64,000 nucleotides of DNA from Actinoplanes sp. L3-i22 (GCF_019704555.1 NZ_AP024745.1:5526501-5590500); one strand, 5' to 3'. Counted from the first letter of the stretch, positions 1-9,672 are shown. The notes: generated by a model from the letters alone, not told the origin. Made by a program: numbers and translations.

Positions 1-237
1 ACGCAGCTTGCTCAACTGCACCAGCGCGTCGACGTGCGTGGACTTCATCTCCTTGATGTCGTCGCGCATCCCGTTGACCCGGACGATGCCCAGGATCCCG
101 ATCGCGAGCGCGGCGGCCGCGACGGTCAGCACCGACACGAAGATCTTGGTGCCGACCCGGTAGTCGGAGAGCCGGCCGGCGATCGCGTTCCGCGGCACGG
201 TGATCTGCGCCCTGGCCGGCCGGACACCAGTGCTCAT
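1..237 (-). CDS. Methyl-accepting chemotaxis protein, N-terminal fragment cut by the window edge
   Basis: Only the first 79 codons are present; the rest lies beyond base 1. The protein begins MSTGVRPARAQ, has a short basic cytoplasmic N-terminus, then one hydrophobic membrane segment (about residues 33-52), then the start of an extracytoplasmic helix ending in KSTHVDALVQLSKLR. This order is typical of the four-helix-bundle sensor of chemoreceptors, which would be followed by HAMP and signalling domains. I infer the chemoreceptor identity from the N-terminal pattern alone. A histidine kinase or diguanylate cyclase with the same sensor is possible. The ATG at 237 is the only good start. Confidence 0.6.
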   Translation of the reverse strand, partial: MSTGVRPARAQITVPRNAIAGRLSDYRVGTKIFVSVLTVAAAALAIGILGIVRVNGMRDDIKEMKSTHVDALVQLSKLR

Positions 238-376
238 CGCCAGACCCCCATCGTGACGGCGTACTCCTACGCCTTGATGATCTGCCGCCGCGGCGGCATT
301 GTCAGAGCTTTGCCCGGAACCCGGTCAGCCGCCGCGGGCAGGTTCCCCGCCGCCCGATTCGGGTAGAACGTCTGGA

Positions 377-610
377 GTGACCTCAGACCAGCACGACCGG
401 CGTGACACGGCCGAAACGATGCACGACACCGCGGACGAGCTGGAACGCAGCGAAACGATGCTGCACGAGGCCGCCGAGCGGTCCCCGGACGCCGCCACCA
501 CGGCCCGGCTGCACCGCCTGGGCGACGAGGTGACCCGCCGGGCCAAGGAGATCGACCGCCGCGCCGCCACCCTCGAAGCCGCCGCCGAGACGCCGACCGC
601 CATCGGTTGA
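377..610 (+). CDS. Small hypothetical charged helical protein
   Basis: A GTG start at 377 gives a 77-residue, highly charged protein (VTSDQHDRRDTAE...). It is rich in Asp, Glu, Arg and Ala, has no signal peptide or membrane segment, and is probably an all-helical, coiled-coil-like cytoplasmic protein. Third-position GC is high throughout, which supports real coding. Family and function are not recognised. An ATG at 419 is an alternative start, and no strong ribosome-binding site distinguishes the two. Upstream (238-376) I see only a short intergenic stretch. Confidence 0.5.
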   Translation: MTSDQHDRRDTAETMHDTADELERSETMLHEAAERSPDAATTARLHRLGDEVTRRAKEIDRRAATLEAAAETPTAIG

Positions 611-615
611 ACACC

Positions 616-747
616 GTGCTGGCCGGCGACCCGGCTCAGTCCCCGGCAAAACACCGCGTGGACCGAGGCGCCCGCACCGACCGCGGTCGCCACCCGGGCA
701 CCACGGTCTCCGTCATCGAGAAGGCGGCCCGCCGGACCACCGGCTGA
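616..747 (+). CDS. Possible very small ORF or gene remnant
   Basis: A GTG-started frame of 43 codons (MLAGDPAQSPAKH... ending EKAARRTTG) shows third-position GC like real genes of this genome. It has no clear ribosome-binding site and no family I know. It may be a small basic protein or the surviving tail of a lost gene. Confidence 0.25.
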   Translation: MLAGDPAQSPAKHRVDRGARTDRGRHPGTTVSVIEKAARRTTG

Positions 748-750
748 CGC

Positions 751-1110
751 TCACTCAGCGAGCCAGAACGGACCCGGCGCGGGCACCTCGGTGACGGCGG
801 CTTCCCGGACCTGCCACATCGAGGCGCCCGCGCCCTCCTCGGCGGTGACCACGAACAGGCCGCGGGGCCAGTCGTCGTCCTCGTCGACCGGCGTCATCCT
901 GGCCAGCTGCTCGACCTGCTCACGAAGCCACGGGACCTCGCCCTGCCGGATGTCGCCGCCGTAGAACAGATACAGCGACCAGTTGAACGGCCTGACCGGA
1001 AAGGCCCACCCGCCGGAGTAGAGCTCATGCCGGTGCCGCTCGATGATCCCCTCAGCGGCTTCCCGCTGCGCGAAGTCGATCTCGAGCCACCCGCGAATGG
1101 ACGCGTACAT
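751..1110 (-). CDS. Conserved hypothetical protein, about 119 aa
   Basis: The protein starts MYASIRGWLEIDFAQ and contains aromatic-rich stretches such as GGWAFPVRPFNWSLYLF followed by an acidic patch (PVDEDDDW). There is no signal peptide and no membrane segment, so it should be cytoplasmic. I know of similar single-domain proteins of unknown function in actinomycetes but cannot name the family. Starts further upstream exist (ATG 1125, GTG 1149). The ATG at 1110 is preferred because a G-rich stretch (GGGCGTGGGG) precedes it directly and the conserved-looking part begins there. Confidence 0.55.
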   Translation of the reverse strand: MYASIRGWLEIDFAQREAAEGIIERHRHELYSGGWAFPVRPFNWSLYLFYGGDIRQGEVPWLREQVEQLARMTPVDEDDDWPRGLFVVTAEEGAGASMWQVREAAVTEVPAPGPFWLAE

Positions 1111-1255
1111 CCCCACGCCCGGCATGGTAGTTCGGCCAAGCCGCGGCACCCGCCGGCCGCTGCGGCTTCTGTCGCCTGTCGGCAGTGCCGGCGCCGCGGC
1201 CGTGGACCGCTTCTACGCTGGCGTTTCACCGAGAAACGCCGAAGAGGTGTCGAGG

Positions 1256-1825
1256 ATGGACGAGGCGACCCGGGTGACGATCGTCGTCGGTGACGACGGC
1301 GCCGACGAACAGCGGCTCGACGAGGCGACCCGGCTGCCGCGGCGGGAACCGGTCGCCGTCCCGGACGCCATGGAGACGTTCTTCGACGACGGCGACAACA
1401 GCTTCCCCGCCGTGTTCCTGCTCGCCGCGTGGACCTTCCTGACCGTGATGGCGGCCGTCGTCACGGTCGTGCGCCGCCGGGCCCGGCCGTTCTCGCCGGC
1501 GCCCGCCCTGGGCGCCCTGTCGACCGCCGTCACCCTGGCGGCACCCGGCTGGATCCTGGTCCAGGGCCCGACCGACGCCCAGCGGGTCGCCCACGCCACG
1601 ATGCTGGTCGTCGCCGTCCTGATCGTCCTGCTGCTCGACGACGACCGTCCGGTGCCGGTGGCCGCGGCCCGGCTGTCGCTGCTCGCCATGCTGCTGTTGC
1701 AGGTCCCGGCCGACCCGGCGGTCAGCCGTACCGTGTCGGCCTGGCCCTTCGTGCTGGCGACGATCGCCGCCGTCCTCGCGGCCGGCGCGCTCTACGCCGG
1801 CCGTAAGGAAGTCGTCACCCCTTGA
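1256..1825 (+). CDS. Hypothetical multi-pass membrane protein
   Basis: The start at ATG 1256 is preceded by GAAGAGG at a good distance. The first about 45 residues are hydrophilic and acidic (MDEATRVTIVVGDDG...). Then come about five hydrophobic segments, beginning with FPAVFLLAAWTFLTVMAAVV and ending with a segment near FVLATIAAVLAAGALYAG. It is probably an integral membrane protein of about 189 residues. No catalytic or transport signature is seen. Its stop overlaps the 3' end of the convergent permease gene by 11 bp. Confidence 0.5.
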   Translation: MDEATRVTIVVGDDGADEQRLDEATRLPRREPVAVPDAMETFFDDGDNSFPAVFLLAAWTFLTVMAAVVTVVRRRARPFSPAPALGALSTAVTLAAPGWILVQGPTDAQRVAHATMLVVAVLIVLLLDDDRPVPVAAARLSLLAMLLLQVPADPAVSRTVSAWPFVLATIAAVLAAGALYAGRKEVVTP

Positions 1826-2678
1826 CCGCGCCGGTGAGGCCGCCGACGATGCGGCGTTCGAAGAGGCTGAAGAAGACCAGGGCCGGGATCATCGACAGCG
1901 ACGTGAACGCGAGGACCTTGGCGGTGTCCACCGAGTACACCGACGCGAACGCCTGCACACCCAGCGGCAGCGTGAACGTGTCCGGGTCGTTGAGGATGAA
2001 CAGCGGCAGCAGGTAGCTGTTCCAGCTGGCGATGAACGCCAGGATCCCGGTGGTGATCAGGCCGGGCACCGACAGCGGCAGCACGATCCGCCAGAAGAAG
2101 CCGAGCCGGCTGCACCGGTCGATGGCCGCGGCCTCCTCCAGCTCCTTGGGGATCGCCCGCAGGAACGGCACCAGGATGATGATCGTGGTCGGCAGTCCGA
2201 AGGCGATCTGCGGCAGGATCACCCCGGGCAGCGTGTTCACGATCCCCAGGTTCTTCACCAGCAGGTACAGCGGGGTGATGGCCACCGACGCCGGGAACAT
2301 CAGGCCGGCGGCGAACAGCGCGTACATCGCGCCGCGGCCCCGGAACCGGTAGCGGGCCAGGACGTAGCTGGCCATCACCCCGAGCGCCACGACGCCGATG
2401 GTCGTGGCGCCGGCCACCACCGTCGAGTTGCCGACCTGGCGCCAGAACGAGCTGCTGGTGAGCACGTCGGTGTAGTTGCCGATCACCCACGGATGGGGCA
2501 GGCCGGCCGGGTCGACGGTGATCTGCGAGTTGGTCCGGAACCCGCCGACGATGATGTAGACGACCGGCCCGAGCATGATGCCGACCAGCAGCAACGCGGC
2601 GAGGTAGACGATCGGGTTGCCCCACGTGTGGTCCGACCGGGATCGGGGTCTGGGGCGGGGCGAAGCGATGCTGACCAT
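1815..2678 (-). CDS. Sugar ABC transporter permease, MalG-type
   Basis: This 287-residue inner-membrane permease has six predicted membrane segments and the EAA loop (EEAAAIDRCSRLGFFWRIVLP) that docks on the ATPase, the hallmark of carbohydrate-uptake (CUT1) systems. It is the last gene of a three-gene minus-strand operon: lipoprotein, MalF-type permease, this gene. Only 2 bp separate it from the preceding stop. No ATP-binding subunit is present, so the pair probably uses a shared MsiK/UgpC-type ATPase encoded elsewhere, as is common in actinomycetes. The intracellular xylanase/arabinofuranosidase operon beside it suggests xylo- or arabinoxylo-oligosaccharides as substrate (inference). Confidence 0.9.
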   Translation of the reverse strand: MVSIASPRPRPRSRSDHTWGNPIVYLAALLLVGIMLGPVVYIIVGGFRTNSQITVDPAGLPHPWVIGNYTDVLTSSSFWRQVGNSTVVAGATTIGVVALGVMASYVLARYRFRGRGAMYALFAAGLMFPASVAITPLYLLVKNLGIVNTLPGVILPQIAFGLPTTIIILVPFLRAIPKELEEAAAIDRCSRLGFFWRIVLPLSVPGLITTGILAFIASWNSYLLPLFILNDPDTFTLPLGVQAFASVYSVDTAKVLAFTSLSMIPALVFFSLFERRIVGGLTGAVKG

Positions 2679-2680
2679 GT

Positions 2681-3661
2681 CTAGCGGCCTCCGGTGAGTG
2701 CGCCCTCGGTGTCCCGGCGCAGAACGAAGCGCTGGTACAGCAGCGCTATGACCATGGAGACGATGAACAGGACGACGGCGACCGCGTTGCCGTAGCCGTA
2801 GTTGCCCGCGTTGCGTCCCTCGTTGACCAGGTACGTGACCATCGTCGAGGTGCCGGCGGTGGACGCCACGTACTGGCCCCAGATGATGTACACCAGGTCG
2901 AACAGCTGCAGGGCGCCGATGATCGACAGGAACGCCCAGATCCGGATGGTCGGCCCGAGCAGCGGCAGCACGATCCGCCGCTGGGTCTGCCAGTAGGTCG
3001 CGCCGTCCACCGCGGCGGCCTCGGACAGCTCCTCCGGGATGTTCTGCATGCCGGCCAGGAACAGGATCACCGCGAAGCCGACGTACTTCCAGGTCAGGAT
3101 CAACATCAGGGTCCAGATGGCGAGTTTCGGATTCGCCAGCCAGTCCTGGGTCAAACCCGCAAGACCAAGCGATTTCAGTACGCCGTTGACCGCCCCGTTC
3201 GTCTGCAGCAGCAGCGCCCACGCCGTCCCGACGATCACCTCGGCGATCACGTACGGCACGAAGATCAGCACCCGGATCACCGACCGCCCCCGGATCCGCT
3301 GGTTGAGCAGCAGAGCCAGGACGATCGCGATCGGCCCTTGAAGGACCAGCGAGAGCACCAGGATCAGGGCGTTGTGCCAGAGCGCCTCGCGGAACGCCTG
3401 GTCCTGCAGGATCGTGACGTAGTTGTCCAGCCCGACGAAGTTGGTCGGTGGCCCGAACCCCTTCCACCGGTAGAAGCCGTAGTAGGCGGCCATCAGTACC
3501 GGGACGATCACGAAGCCGACGAACATCAGGATCGCCGGCCCGGTGAGCAGCGCGATCTCGCCGCGCTGGGCCCAGCCGAGGCCGCGCCGGCGGGGCCGCA
3601 ACGGCGGCGGCGTCTGCACGCCACCGCCGTCGCGTACCTGGTCGGCGACCATGGAGGCCAC
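2681..3661 (-). CDS. Sugar ABC transporter permease, MalF-type
   Basis: A membrane permease of about 326 residues. After a basic N-terminus (RPRRRGLGWAQRGE), the first membrane segment is TGPAILMFVGFVIVPVLM, and five more follow. The EAA motif reads LSEAAAVDGATYWQTQRRI followed by VLPLL, which is typical of CUT1 permeases. I chose GTG 3661 because AGAAGG lies seven bases upstream and it follows the binding-protein stop almost directly. ATG 3652 is the alternative, nine bases further in. It forms a heterodimer with the MalG-type permease immediately downstream. Confidence 0.88.
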   Translation of the reverse strand: MASMVADQVRDGGGVQTPPPLRPRRRGLGWAQRGEIALLTGPAILMFVGFVIVPVLMAAYYGFYRWKGFGPPTNFVGLDNYVTILQDQAFREALWHNALILVLSLVLQGPIAIVLALLLNQRIRGRSVIRVLIFVPYVIAEVIVGTAWALLLQTNGAVNGVLKSLGLAGLTQDWLANPKLAIWTLMLILTWKYVGFAVILFLAGMQNIPEELSEAAAVDGATYWQTQRRIVLPLLGPTIRIWAFLSIIGALQLFDLVYIIWGQYVASTAGTSTMVTYLVNEGRNAGNYGYGNAVAVVLFIVSMVIALLYQRFVLRRDTEGALTGGR

Positions 3662-3663
3662 GC

Positions 3664-4953
3664 TCAGCCCTTCTTGGCCGCGTCGTTCACGGCCTTGATG
3701 ATCCCGGCGACGTCGCCCTTGCCGGCCAGCAGGTTGACCACGCCGACGTTCAGCGCGTTCCCGACGTTCTGCCCGTACACGGTGTCCAGCCACTGCGACA
3801 CGTACGGGGCCTTGTTGTAGGCGTCCAGAACCGCCTTGAGGTAGTCCTCGGTGATGGTGCCCTGGGCCGCCTTGTTCACCGGCAGCGAGTTGAAGGCCTT
3901 GTAGTACGCCTCCTGCACGTCCTTGGTGACGATGTAGTTGAGGAAGTCCACGCACTCCTTCGGCGCCTTGGCCGAGCACGAGTAGCCGTCCGCGCCGCCC
4001 ATCACCGCGGCCGGGTCACCCTGCCCGCCGGGCACCGAGGGGAACGGGAAGAAGCCCAGGTCGGGCAGGGGCTTGGTGTCCTTGGTCAGCGATGCGATCA
4101 CGCCCGGGTCCCAGGCGCCCATCAGTTCCATGCTCGCCTTGTGGTTGGCGACCAGGCCGGCCGAGCTGCCCGCGCCCTGCTGCGCCGAGGTGGTCAGGAA
4201 GCCGTCGTTGAACGGCTTGGTGTCGACGAACGCCTTGAGGTCCTCGCCGGCCTTGGTCCAGCACGGGTCGTCGAAGGTCTTGCTCTTGGCGGTCGCGTCG
4301 AGCGTGGCCTGGCTGCAGGCGCGCAGCGCGAAGAAGTAGTACCAGTGCGCGGCCGGCCAGGCGTCCTTGCCGCCGAGCGCGATCGGGGTGCCGCCGGCCT
4401 TGAGCTTGGTCACCGCGGCGTTGAGCTCGTCCAGGGTGGCCGGGGGAGTGGTCACGCCGGCCTTCTGGAACAGGTCTTTGCTGTACCAGAGACCGCCGGG
4501 CAGGATCGAGACCGGGATCGCGTACGCCTTGCCGTCGATCTGCGCGGTCTTGAGCGCGGCCTCGCTCACGGCCTGCTTGGTGTCCGCGTTGATCCCGTCG
4601 GTGATGTCCTTGAGCTGGCCGGCCTCGACCATCGCGGCCATCTTGCCGCCGCCGCGCTGCAGGAAGATGTCCGGCGCGGAGCCGGAGTTCAGCGCGGTCT
4701 GCAGCTTGCCGTCCAGGTCCTCGTTCTGGATCGACTGCACCTTGATCGTCACGTTCGGGTGAGCGGTGTGGAAGTCGGCCGCGGTCTTGTCCCAGAACGC
4801 CTTGCCCGGCCCGGTCGTGGAGTTCTGCCACAGCTGCATCGTGACGTCGCCACCCGCGGTGGTGCCGCCGTCGTCATCGCCGCCGCAGGCGGTCATGCCG
4901 AGCGCGCTCAGCGCCAGCACGGCCGCCACGGCCAGGGTCTTTTTCGGTGTCAT
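3664..4953 (-). CDS. Extracellular sugar-binding lipoprotein of the ABC importer
   Basis: This 429-residue protein has a lipoprotein signal peptide (MTPKKTLAVAA...), with the lipobox cysteine at residue 23 (GMTAC) followed by an Asp/Gly-rich tether. The mature part is a family-1 (CUT1) extracellular solute-binding protein. It contains the typical stretches FWDKTAADFHTAHPNVTIKV near the N-terminus and a C-terminal region rich in Ala-Tyr-Asn helices. It captures the sugar outside the membrane and hands it to the two permeases. The start at ATG 4953 has GAGGTGGAC in front. A palindromic CGAAA-N-TTTCG site lies in its leader. The context points to xylo-oligosaccharides, and the sequence alone does not prove the ligand. 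Confidence 0.88.
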   Translation of the reverse strand: MTPKKTLAVAAVLALSALGMTACGGDDDGGTTAGGDVTMQLWQNSTTGPGKAFWDKTAADFHTAHPNVTIKVQSIQNEDLDGKLQTALNSGSAPDIFLQRGGGKMAAMVEAGQLKDITDGINADTKQAVSEAALKTAQIDGKAYAIPVSILPGGLWYSKDLFQKAGVTTPPATLDELNAAVTKLKAGGTPIALGGKDAWPAAHWYYFFALRACSQATLDATAKSKTFDDPCWTKAGEDLKAFVDTKPFNDGFLTTSAQQGAGSSAGLVANHKASMELMGAWDPGVIASLTKDTKPLPDLGFFPFPSVPGGQGDPAAVMGGADGYSCSAKAPKECVDFLNYIVTKDVQEAYYKAFNSLPVNKAAQGTITEDYLKAVLDAYNKAPYVSQWLDTVYGQNVGNALNVGVVNLLAGKGDVAGIIKAVNDAAKKG

Positions 4954-4973
4954 GAAAGTCCACCTCGAGGTAG

Positions 4974-5038
4974 CGAAAGTTTCGGAATGTTTCCGGAAGA
5001 TGGCGCTCAAACTATGAACCAGCTCATAGGGATGTCAA
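4974..5038 (-). promoter_or_regulatory. Promoter and CGAAA-N-TTTCG operator of the sugar importer operon
   Basis: On the minus strand a TTGACA -35 box (5038-5033) is followed after 16 bases by CATAGT (5016-5011). Downstream, in the leader, lies the perfect palindrome CGAAAGTTTCG (4984-4974), 21 bases before the ATG. Xylanase and xylobiose-uptake genes of streptomycetes carry inverted repeats of this type, bound by BxlR-type LacI repressors (family knowledge from memory). The same palindrome, with a different central base, precedes the divergent GH10 gene. Confidence 0.7.
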
Positions 5039-5203
5039 GCTATTGCTCTGACAGAAATGCATTGCTGCACGTAGCGACAGGGATGCATGGAGTCAGCGGC
5101 ATGGCGCGGCGAGCCCTTGTCCAGTAGGAAGATCACTCAAGGGCTGCGTGAGGCTCGTCTCGGGCTCCGCCGGCGATGCCGTCCGTGCCCCGCTTGGAAC
5201 TTA

Positions 5204-5214
5204 CGAAATTTTCG
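5204..5214 (+). promoter_or_regulatory. CGAAA-N-TTTCG operator upstream of the intracellular GH10 gene
   Basis: CGAAATTTTCG is the same 11-bp inverted repeat as in the divergent importer leader. It lies 24 bases upstream of the GTG at 5238. A second, weaker half-site (CCGAAATTATCGG) follows directly. Its position inside a possible N-terminal extension argues that translation starts at 5238 and not further upstream. Confidence 0.65.
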
Positions 5215-5237
5215 CCGAAATTATCGGGGGTCATCAC

Positions 5238-6512
5238 GTGACAGCAGCCCACCTCGGCCATCGTTCGGGCGAAGTGCTGGTCACCGTGCTCGACGGGGAC
5301 GGGCGCCCGCTGAGTCACCGCGAGGTCGTCGTCGAGCAGCGCTCGCACGCCTTCGCGTTCGGGAACATCGGCTTCGACCTGATCGCGCTGGCCAACGCCG
5401 AGACCGATCCGTTGCCCAGCGCGTTCGGCAGCGCCGCCCCGGAACGGGCGGTGCGGCTGGCCGGCCAGTGGCTGGAGGTCTTCAACACCGCGACGCTGCC
5501 GTTCTACTGGAGCGGCTTCGAGCCGGAGCCCGGCCGGCCGGACACCGCGCGCCTGCACCGGGCCGCGACCTGGTTCGCCGAGCGGGGCTGCCGGGTCAAG
5601 GGGCACCCGCTGCTCTGGCACACGCTGGCCCCCGACTGGCTGCGCGACGCGCCGCTCGACGAGATCGAGGCGACCGTCCGGGCCCGGATCCGGCGCGAGG
5701 TCACCGACTTCGCCGGTGTCGTCGGCACCTGGGACGCGATCAACGAGGCGGTGATCATGCCGGTGTTCCGCAACGAGCCGCGCCCCAACGCGATCACCCG
5801 GCTGGCCGCGGACCGGGGGCGGGTGGCGACCGTGCGACTGGCGTTCGAGGCGGCCCGCGCGGCCGATCCGACCGTGACGCTGCTGATCAACGACTTCGAC
5901 CTGTCCACGGCGTACGAAAATCTGATTGAGAATGTTCTTGATGCCGGCATCGTGATCGACGCCATCGGGCTGCAGAGCCACATGCATCAGGGGTATTGGG
6001 GCGAGGAGCGGACGCGCGAGGTCCTCGACCGGTTCGCCCGGTTCGGGCTGCCGCTGCACATGACCGAGACGACGCTGCTCTCCGGCGAGCTGATGCCGCC
6101 GGAGATCGAGGACCTCAACGACTTCCAGGTCCCGTCCTGGCCGTCCACGCCGGAGGGCGAGCAGCGGCAGGCCGACGAGATCGTCCGGCACTACCGGACG
6201 CTGCTCGCGCACCCGGCGGTGCAGGCGGTCACCTACTGGGGGCTGACCGACGAGGGCGCGTGGCTCGGCGCCCCGTGCGGTCTGGTCCGGGCCGACGGCA
6301 CCCCGAAACCGGCCTACGACGCGCTGCAGCGCCTGATCAAACAGGAGTGGTGGGGTGATCCGGCGACCCTGCGCACCGATCACGCCGGGCAGGTCGAGGT
6401 CCGCGGCTTCCTCGGCGACTACCAGCTCTACTGCGCCGGCGCGACGGTCGCCCTGGCGATCACCGCACCCGGCCGGGCACTGACCACGCTCCACCTGAAA
6501 GGCACCCGATGA
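5238..6512 (+). CDS. Intracellular GH10 endo-beta-1,4-xylanase
   Basis: The enzyme hydrolyses beta-1,4-xylosidic bonds. It lacks a signal peptide, so it probably acts in the cytoplasm on imported xylo-oligosaccharides. GH10 signatures are clear: GHPLLWHTL (residues 122-130), the acid/base Glu170 in TWDAINEA, the nucleophile Glu277 in LHMTETT, and the C-terminal [12 protein letters not shown]. After the barrel a short beta-rich tail follows (about residues 375-424). The GTG start at 5238 has GGGGG seven bases upstream and lies just behind the operator. In-frame codons further upstream would put the operator inside the gene. The stop overlaps the GH51 start (ATGA), which indicates translational coupling. 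Confidence 0.9.
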   Translation: MTAAHLGHRSGEVLVTVLDGDGRPLSHREVVVEQRSHAFAFGNIGFDLIALANAETDPLPSAFGSAAPERAVRLAGQWLEVFNTATLPFYWSGFEPEPGRPDTARLHRAATWFAERGCRVKGHPLLWHTLAPDWLRDAPLDEIEATVRARIRREVTDFAGVVGTWDAINEAVIMPVFRNEPRPNAITRLAADRGRVATVRLAFEAARAADPTVTLLINDFDLSTAYENLIENVLDAGIVIDAIGLQSHMHQGYWGEERTREVLDRFARFGLPLHMTETTLLSGELMPPEIEDLNDFQVPSWPSTPEGEQRQADEIVRHYRTLLAHPAVQAVTYWGLTDEGAWLGAPCGLVRADGTPKPAYDALQRLIKQEWWGDPATLRTDHAGQVEVRGFLGDYQLYCAGATVALAITAPGRALTTLHLKGTR

Positions 6513-8032
6513 CCGTCGAAGCCGTGATCAACGTGGACCTCGACGGTCCCCGGATCAACCGCCACGTCTACGGGCACTTCGCCGAGCATCTGGGCCGCTG
6601 CGTCTACGGCGGCCTCTTCGTCGGCGCGGACTCGGACATCCCGAACGTGGGCGGCATCCGGCTCGACGTCGTCGAGGCCCTGCGCGCCCTGAGCATCCCG
6701 AACCTGCGCTGGCCGGGCGGGTGCTTCGCCGACGAGTACCACTGGCGCGACGGCGTCGGCCCGAAGGACGAGCGACCGGTCATGGTCAACACGCACTGGG
6801 GCGGCGTCGAGGAGAACAATCATTTCGGTACGCACGAATTCATGGCCCTGTGCGAGCTGCTCGGGGCCGAGCCGTACATCAGCGGCAACGTCGGCTCCGG
6901 CACGGTGCGCGAGATGAGCGAGTGGGTCGAGTACCTGACCCGGGCCGGCGACTCGCCGATGGCCCGGCTGCGGCAGGCCAACGGCCGCGACCAGCCGTGG
7001 CCGGTCCGGTTCTGGGGGCTCGGCAACGAGGCCTGGGGCTGCGGCGGCAACATGACCGCCGAGCACTACGCGCAGGAGGCCCGCCGGTTCGGCACGTACT
7101 GCCGCGACTACGGCGACAACCGGCTCTACAAGATCGCGGCCGGGGCCAACGGCGCGGACTACGCCTGGACCGAGACGCTGATGAAGCAGCTCGGGCACCT
7201 GGGCTGTCAGCACGTCCGCAGCACCGGCTACCACGCGCTGTCCGTGCACTACTACACGATCACCGGCCCCACCTGGGAGGAGAAGGGCTCGGCCACGGTC
7301 TTCGACACCGGCGAGTACTACACCACGATGGTGGCCGCGGCCCGGGTCGAGGAGATCCTCGCCGGGCACGCCGCGGTGATGGACTGCTACGACCCGAACA
7401 AGAGCGTCGGCCTGGTCCTCGACGAGTGGGGCACCTGGTTCGACGTGGCCCGCGGCACCAACCCCGGCTTCCTGTACCAGCAGAACACGCTGCGCGACGC
7501 CCTGGCCGCGAGCGTGCACTTCGACGCGTTCCACCGGCACGCCGACCGGCTGGTGATGGCCAACATCGCGCAGACCGTGAACGTGCTGCAGGCGATGATC
7601 CTCACCGACCCGGACACCAGGGCGATGGTCCGCACGCCGACCTACTACGTCTTCGCGATGAACCGCGACCACCAGGACGCCACCTCGCTGCGGGTCGACC
7701 TGCGCACCCCGCTGCCGTCCCGCCCGGTCGGCGACGCGACGCTGACCACCATCTCGATGTCGGCCAGCCGTAAGGACGGCCGCCTGCTCGTGTCGCTGTC
7801 GAACCTGGACGCGGCGGACGACGCCGAGGTGGAGATCGACCTGCGCGGCGGCACCGTCGAGTCGGTGGCCGCGCTGATCCTGACGGCCGGCGCGCTGCAG
7901 GACCACAACACGCCGCAGGCGCCGTCAGCGGTGGTGCCGCGCGCCTACGACGACGTGTCGGTGACCGGCAACCGGCTGTGGGTGCGCCTGCCGGCTCACT
8001 CGTTCGTCACGCTCAGCGGCACGGTGTCGTAA
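6509..8032 (+). CDS. abfA: Intracellular GH51 alpha-L-arabinofuranosidase
   Basis: This 507-residue protein, normal for the family, has no signal peptide. It removes alpha-L-arabinofuranosyl side groups from arabinoxylo- and arabino-oligosaccharides in the cytoplasm. Seen in the sequence: [19 protein letters not shown] (about 68-86), typical of GH51; the acid/base Glu174 in GLGNEAWG; and the nucleophile Glu306 in [10 protein letters not shown]-terminal beta-sandwich follows. It overlaps the GH10 gene by 4 bp and converges with the GH43 gene, the two 3' ends overlapping by 37 bp. With GH10 and GH43 it forms a complete cytoplasmic arabinoxylo-oligosaccharide degradation set. Confidence 0.95.
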   Translation: MTVEAVINVDLDGPRINRHVYGHFAEHLGRCVYGGLFVGADSDIPNVGGIRLDVVEALRALSIPNLRWPGGCFADEYHWRDGVGPKDERPVMVNTHWGGVEENNHFGTHEFMALCELLGAEPYISGNVGSGTVREMSEWVEYLTRAGDSPMARLRQANGRDQPWPVRFWGLGNEAWGCGGNMTAEHYAQEARRFGTYCRDYGDNRLYKIAAGANGADYAWTETLMKQLGHLGCQHVRSTGYHALSVHYYTITGPTWEEKGSATVFDTGEYYTTMVAAARVEEILAGHAAVMDCYDPNKSVGLVLDEWGTWFDVARGTNPGFLYQQNTLRDALAASVHFDAFHRHADRLVMANIAQTVNVLQAMILTDPDTRAMVRTPTYYVFAMNRDHQDATSLRVDLRTPLPSRPVGDATLTTISMSASRKDGRLLVSLSNLDAADDAEVEIDLRGGTVESVAALILTAGALQDHNTPQAPSAVVPRAYDDVSVTGNRLWVRLPAHSFVTLSGTVS

Positions 8033-9672
8033 CCGGCCCGGTCGAAGTCGGCGTAGCCGCCCTCGGCGCCCAGGTCCTGCACCCACAGCCCGACGAACGC
8101 CCCGGTGAAGCCCCACGCCTCGGGCTCACCGGGGACGATCGTCGCGGCGTACTCGTCGGACAGGGTGGTGGCGTCGAAGGTCCGGCCCAGCTCGTGCCAC
8201 CCGGCGTCGCCGTCCGGGTCGGTGGTGTACGCGAAGGTCAGCGCCGCGTCGTCGAGCCGCACGCGCAGGCCCACCCGGCGCACGTCGCCGAGCGGGACCC
8301 GCAGGCCCGGGGCCAGCGTGACCCGCCCGCTGTCGCAGCACAGCACGTCGAGCACCGCCGCGCCGTCGTCGTCGGCGGTCACGTGCAGGTAATACCAGTT
8401 GCGGGTGTTGTAGTACGCGGTGACGCCGGCCAGGTCGCGGTAGCTGCGCGGCTCGAACTCGCAGGTCGCCTCGAAGACGCAGTGCCGGGCGGTCACCCGG
8501 CGGGCGACCAGGCTCGGGCGGTGCCGGGCCATCGGCGACTGGCCGCCGTGGATCCGCAGGTGCGAGGGGCGGCTGGTCAGGTCGATCCAGTCCGGGCCGG
8601 CCGGGCGGCGCAGGGTCGACCAGTCCGGGCCGAGCACCGGGGCGTCGAAATGATCGTCCCCGCCGTCCCCGGCGGCGAACGCCTGGGCCGCGGCCGGGGC
8701 GGGGACCCGCTCGGCCGGGATGCCGTCGCGGATGCGGGGCCACTCGCCGGCCGGCCACTCCACCTTCTGCAGGGCGGTCTCGCGGCCGAGCACGCACCGG
8801 CCGCTCGGCGCGTACGGCCGGGCCACCAGGTGGGCCAGGTACCAGTCGCCGTCCGGGGTCCGCACCAGACTGCCGTGCCCGGCCTTCTGCAGGGCCAGGT
8901 CGGGCCGCCCGGCCGAGGTGAGCAGCGGACCGGCCGGATCCGCCTGGTAGTCGCCGAGCAGGTGCCGGGAGCGGGCCACCGTGACCTGGTGGGTCAGGGT
9001 CGTCCCGCCCTCGGCGGTGACCAGGTAGTACCAGCCGTCCCGGCGGTAGATGTTGGGCGCCTCGGTGAGGCCGGCGTCGGTACCCTCGAAAATGATCTTC
9101 TCGGGTCCGGTCAGGCGGCGTTCGTGCCGGTCGTAGCGCTGGATCGAGATGCCGGCGAAGCGGTCCCGGCCGGGTCGCCAGTCGGCGCGCATGGACAGCA
9201 TCCAGGTCGAGCCGTCGTCGTCGTGGAACAGCGAGGCGTCGAAGCCGCGGCCGTGCAGCACCACCGGGTCCGACCACGGGCCGTCGACGGCCGGCGCGGT
9301 GATCAGATAGTTCTGCGGGTCCCAGTAGCCGCCGGCGAACGTCGCCACGTCCGAGTAGAGCAGGTGGAACAGCCCGTCGGCGTAGGTGAGGTTCGGCGCC
9401 CACACGCCGCACGAGTCGGCGGTCCCGGTCAGGTCGAGCAGCCGCCGCTCGGTCAGCGCGCCGCCGAGCGGCCGCCAGGTGACCAGGTCGGTCGAGTGGT
9501 GCAGGCGCACGCCCGGGTACCACTCGAACGTCGAGGTCGCGATGTAGTAGTCGGCGCCGACCCGCAGGATCGACGGATCCGGGTGGAAGCCGGGCAGCAC
9601 CGGGTTCCGGATCGTGGGGTGGTCGCTCGTGCCGTCGTGGGCGACGGGGGCCGGGGCCTTGGCGATCGTCAC
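7996..9672 (-). CDS. Intracellular GH43 beta-xylosidase / arabinofuranosidase
   Basis: A 558-residue enzyme with the GH43 N-terminal signature [16 protein letters not shown], in which Asp32 is the expected catalytic base. The five-bladed propeller continues with [12 protein letters not shown] and [15 protein letters not shown] (the general acid Glu region). A C-terminal concanavalin-like domain (about residue 330 onward) is as in XynB-type beta-xylosidases. It has no signal peptide, so it is cytoplasmic. The GTG at 9672 has GGGAGG six bases upstream. An in-frame ATG at 9726 lies too close to the predicted -10 box and has no ribosome-binding site. Convergent with the GH51 gene. Confidence 0.88.
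   Translation of the reverse strand: MTIAKAPAPVAHDGTSDHPTIRNPVLPGFHPDPSILRVGADYYIATSTFEWYPGVRLHHSTDLVTWRPLGGALTERRLLDLTGTADSCGVWAPNLTYADGLFHLLYSDVATFAGGYWDPQNYLITAPAVDGPWSDPVVLHGRGFDASLFHDDDGSTWMLSMRADWRPGRDRFAGISIQRYDRHERRLTGPEKIIFEGTDAGLTEAPNIYRRDGWYYLVTAEGGTTLTHQVTVARSRHLLGDYQADPAGPLLTSAGRPDLALQKAGHGSLVRTPDGDWYLAHLVARPYAPSGRCVLGRETALQKVEWPAGEWPRIRDGIPAERVPAPAAAQAFAAGDGGDDHFDAPVLGPDWSTLRRPAGPDWIDLTSRPSHLRIHGGQSPMARHRPSLVARRVTARHCVFEATCEFEPRSYRDLAGVTAYYNTRNWYYLHVTADDDGAAVLDVLCCDSGRVTLAPGLRVPLGDVRRVGLRVRLDDAALTFAYTTDPDGDAGWHELGRTFDATTLSDEYAATIVPGEPEAWGFTGAFVGLWVQDLGAEGGYADFDRAGYDTVPLSVTNE

Noticed and set aside
1815..3467. A 550-codon minus-strand frame running from inside the MalF-type gene through the MalG-type gene
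   Set aside because: Its first half is an out-of-frame reading of the upstream permease. The real MalG-type protein starts at ATG 2678 right after the previous stop.
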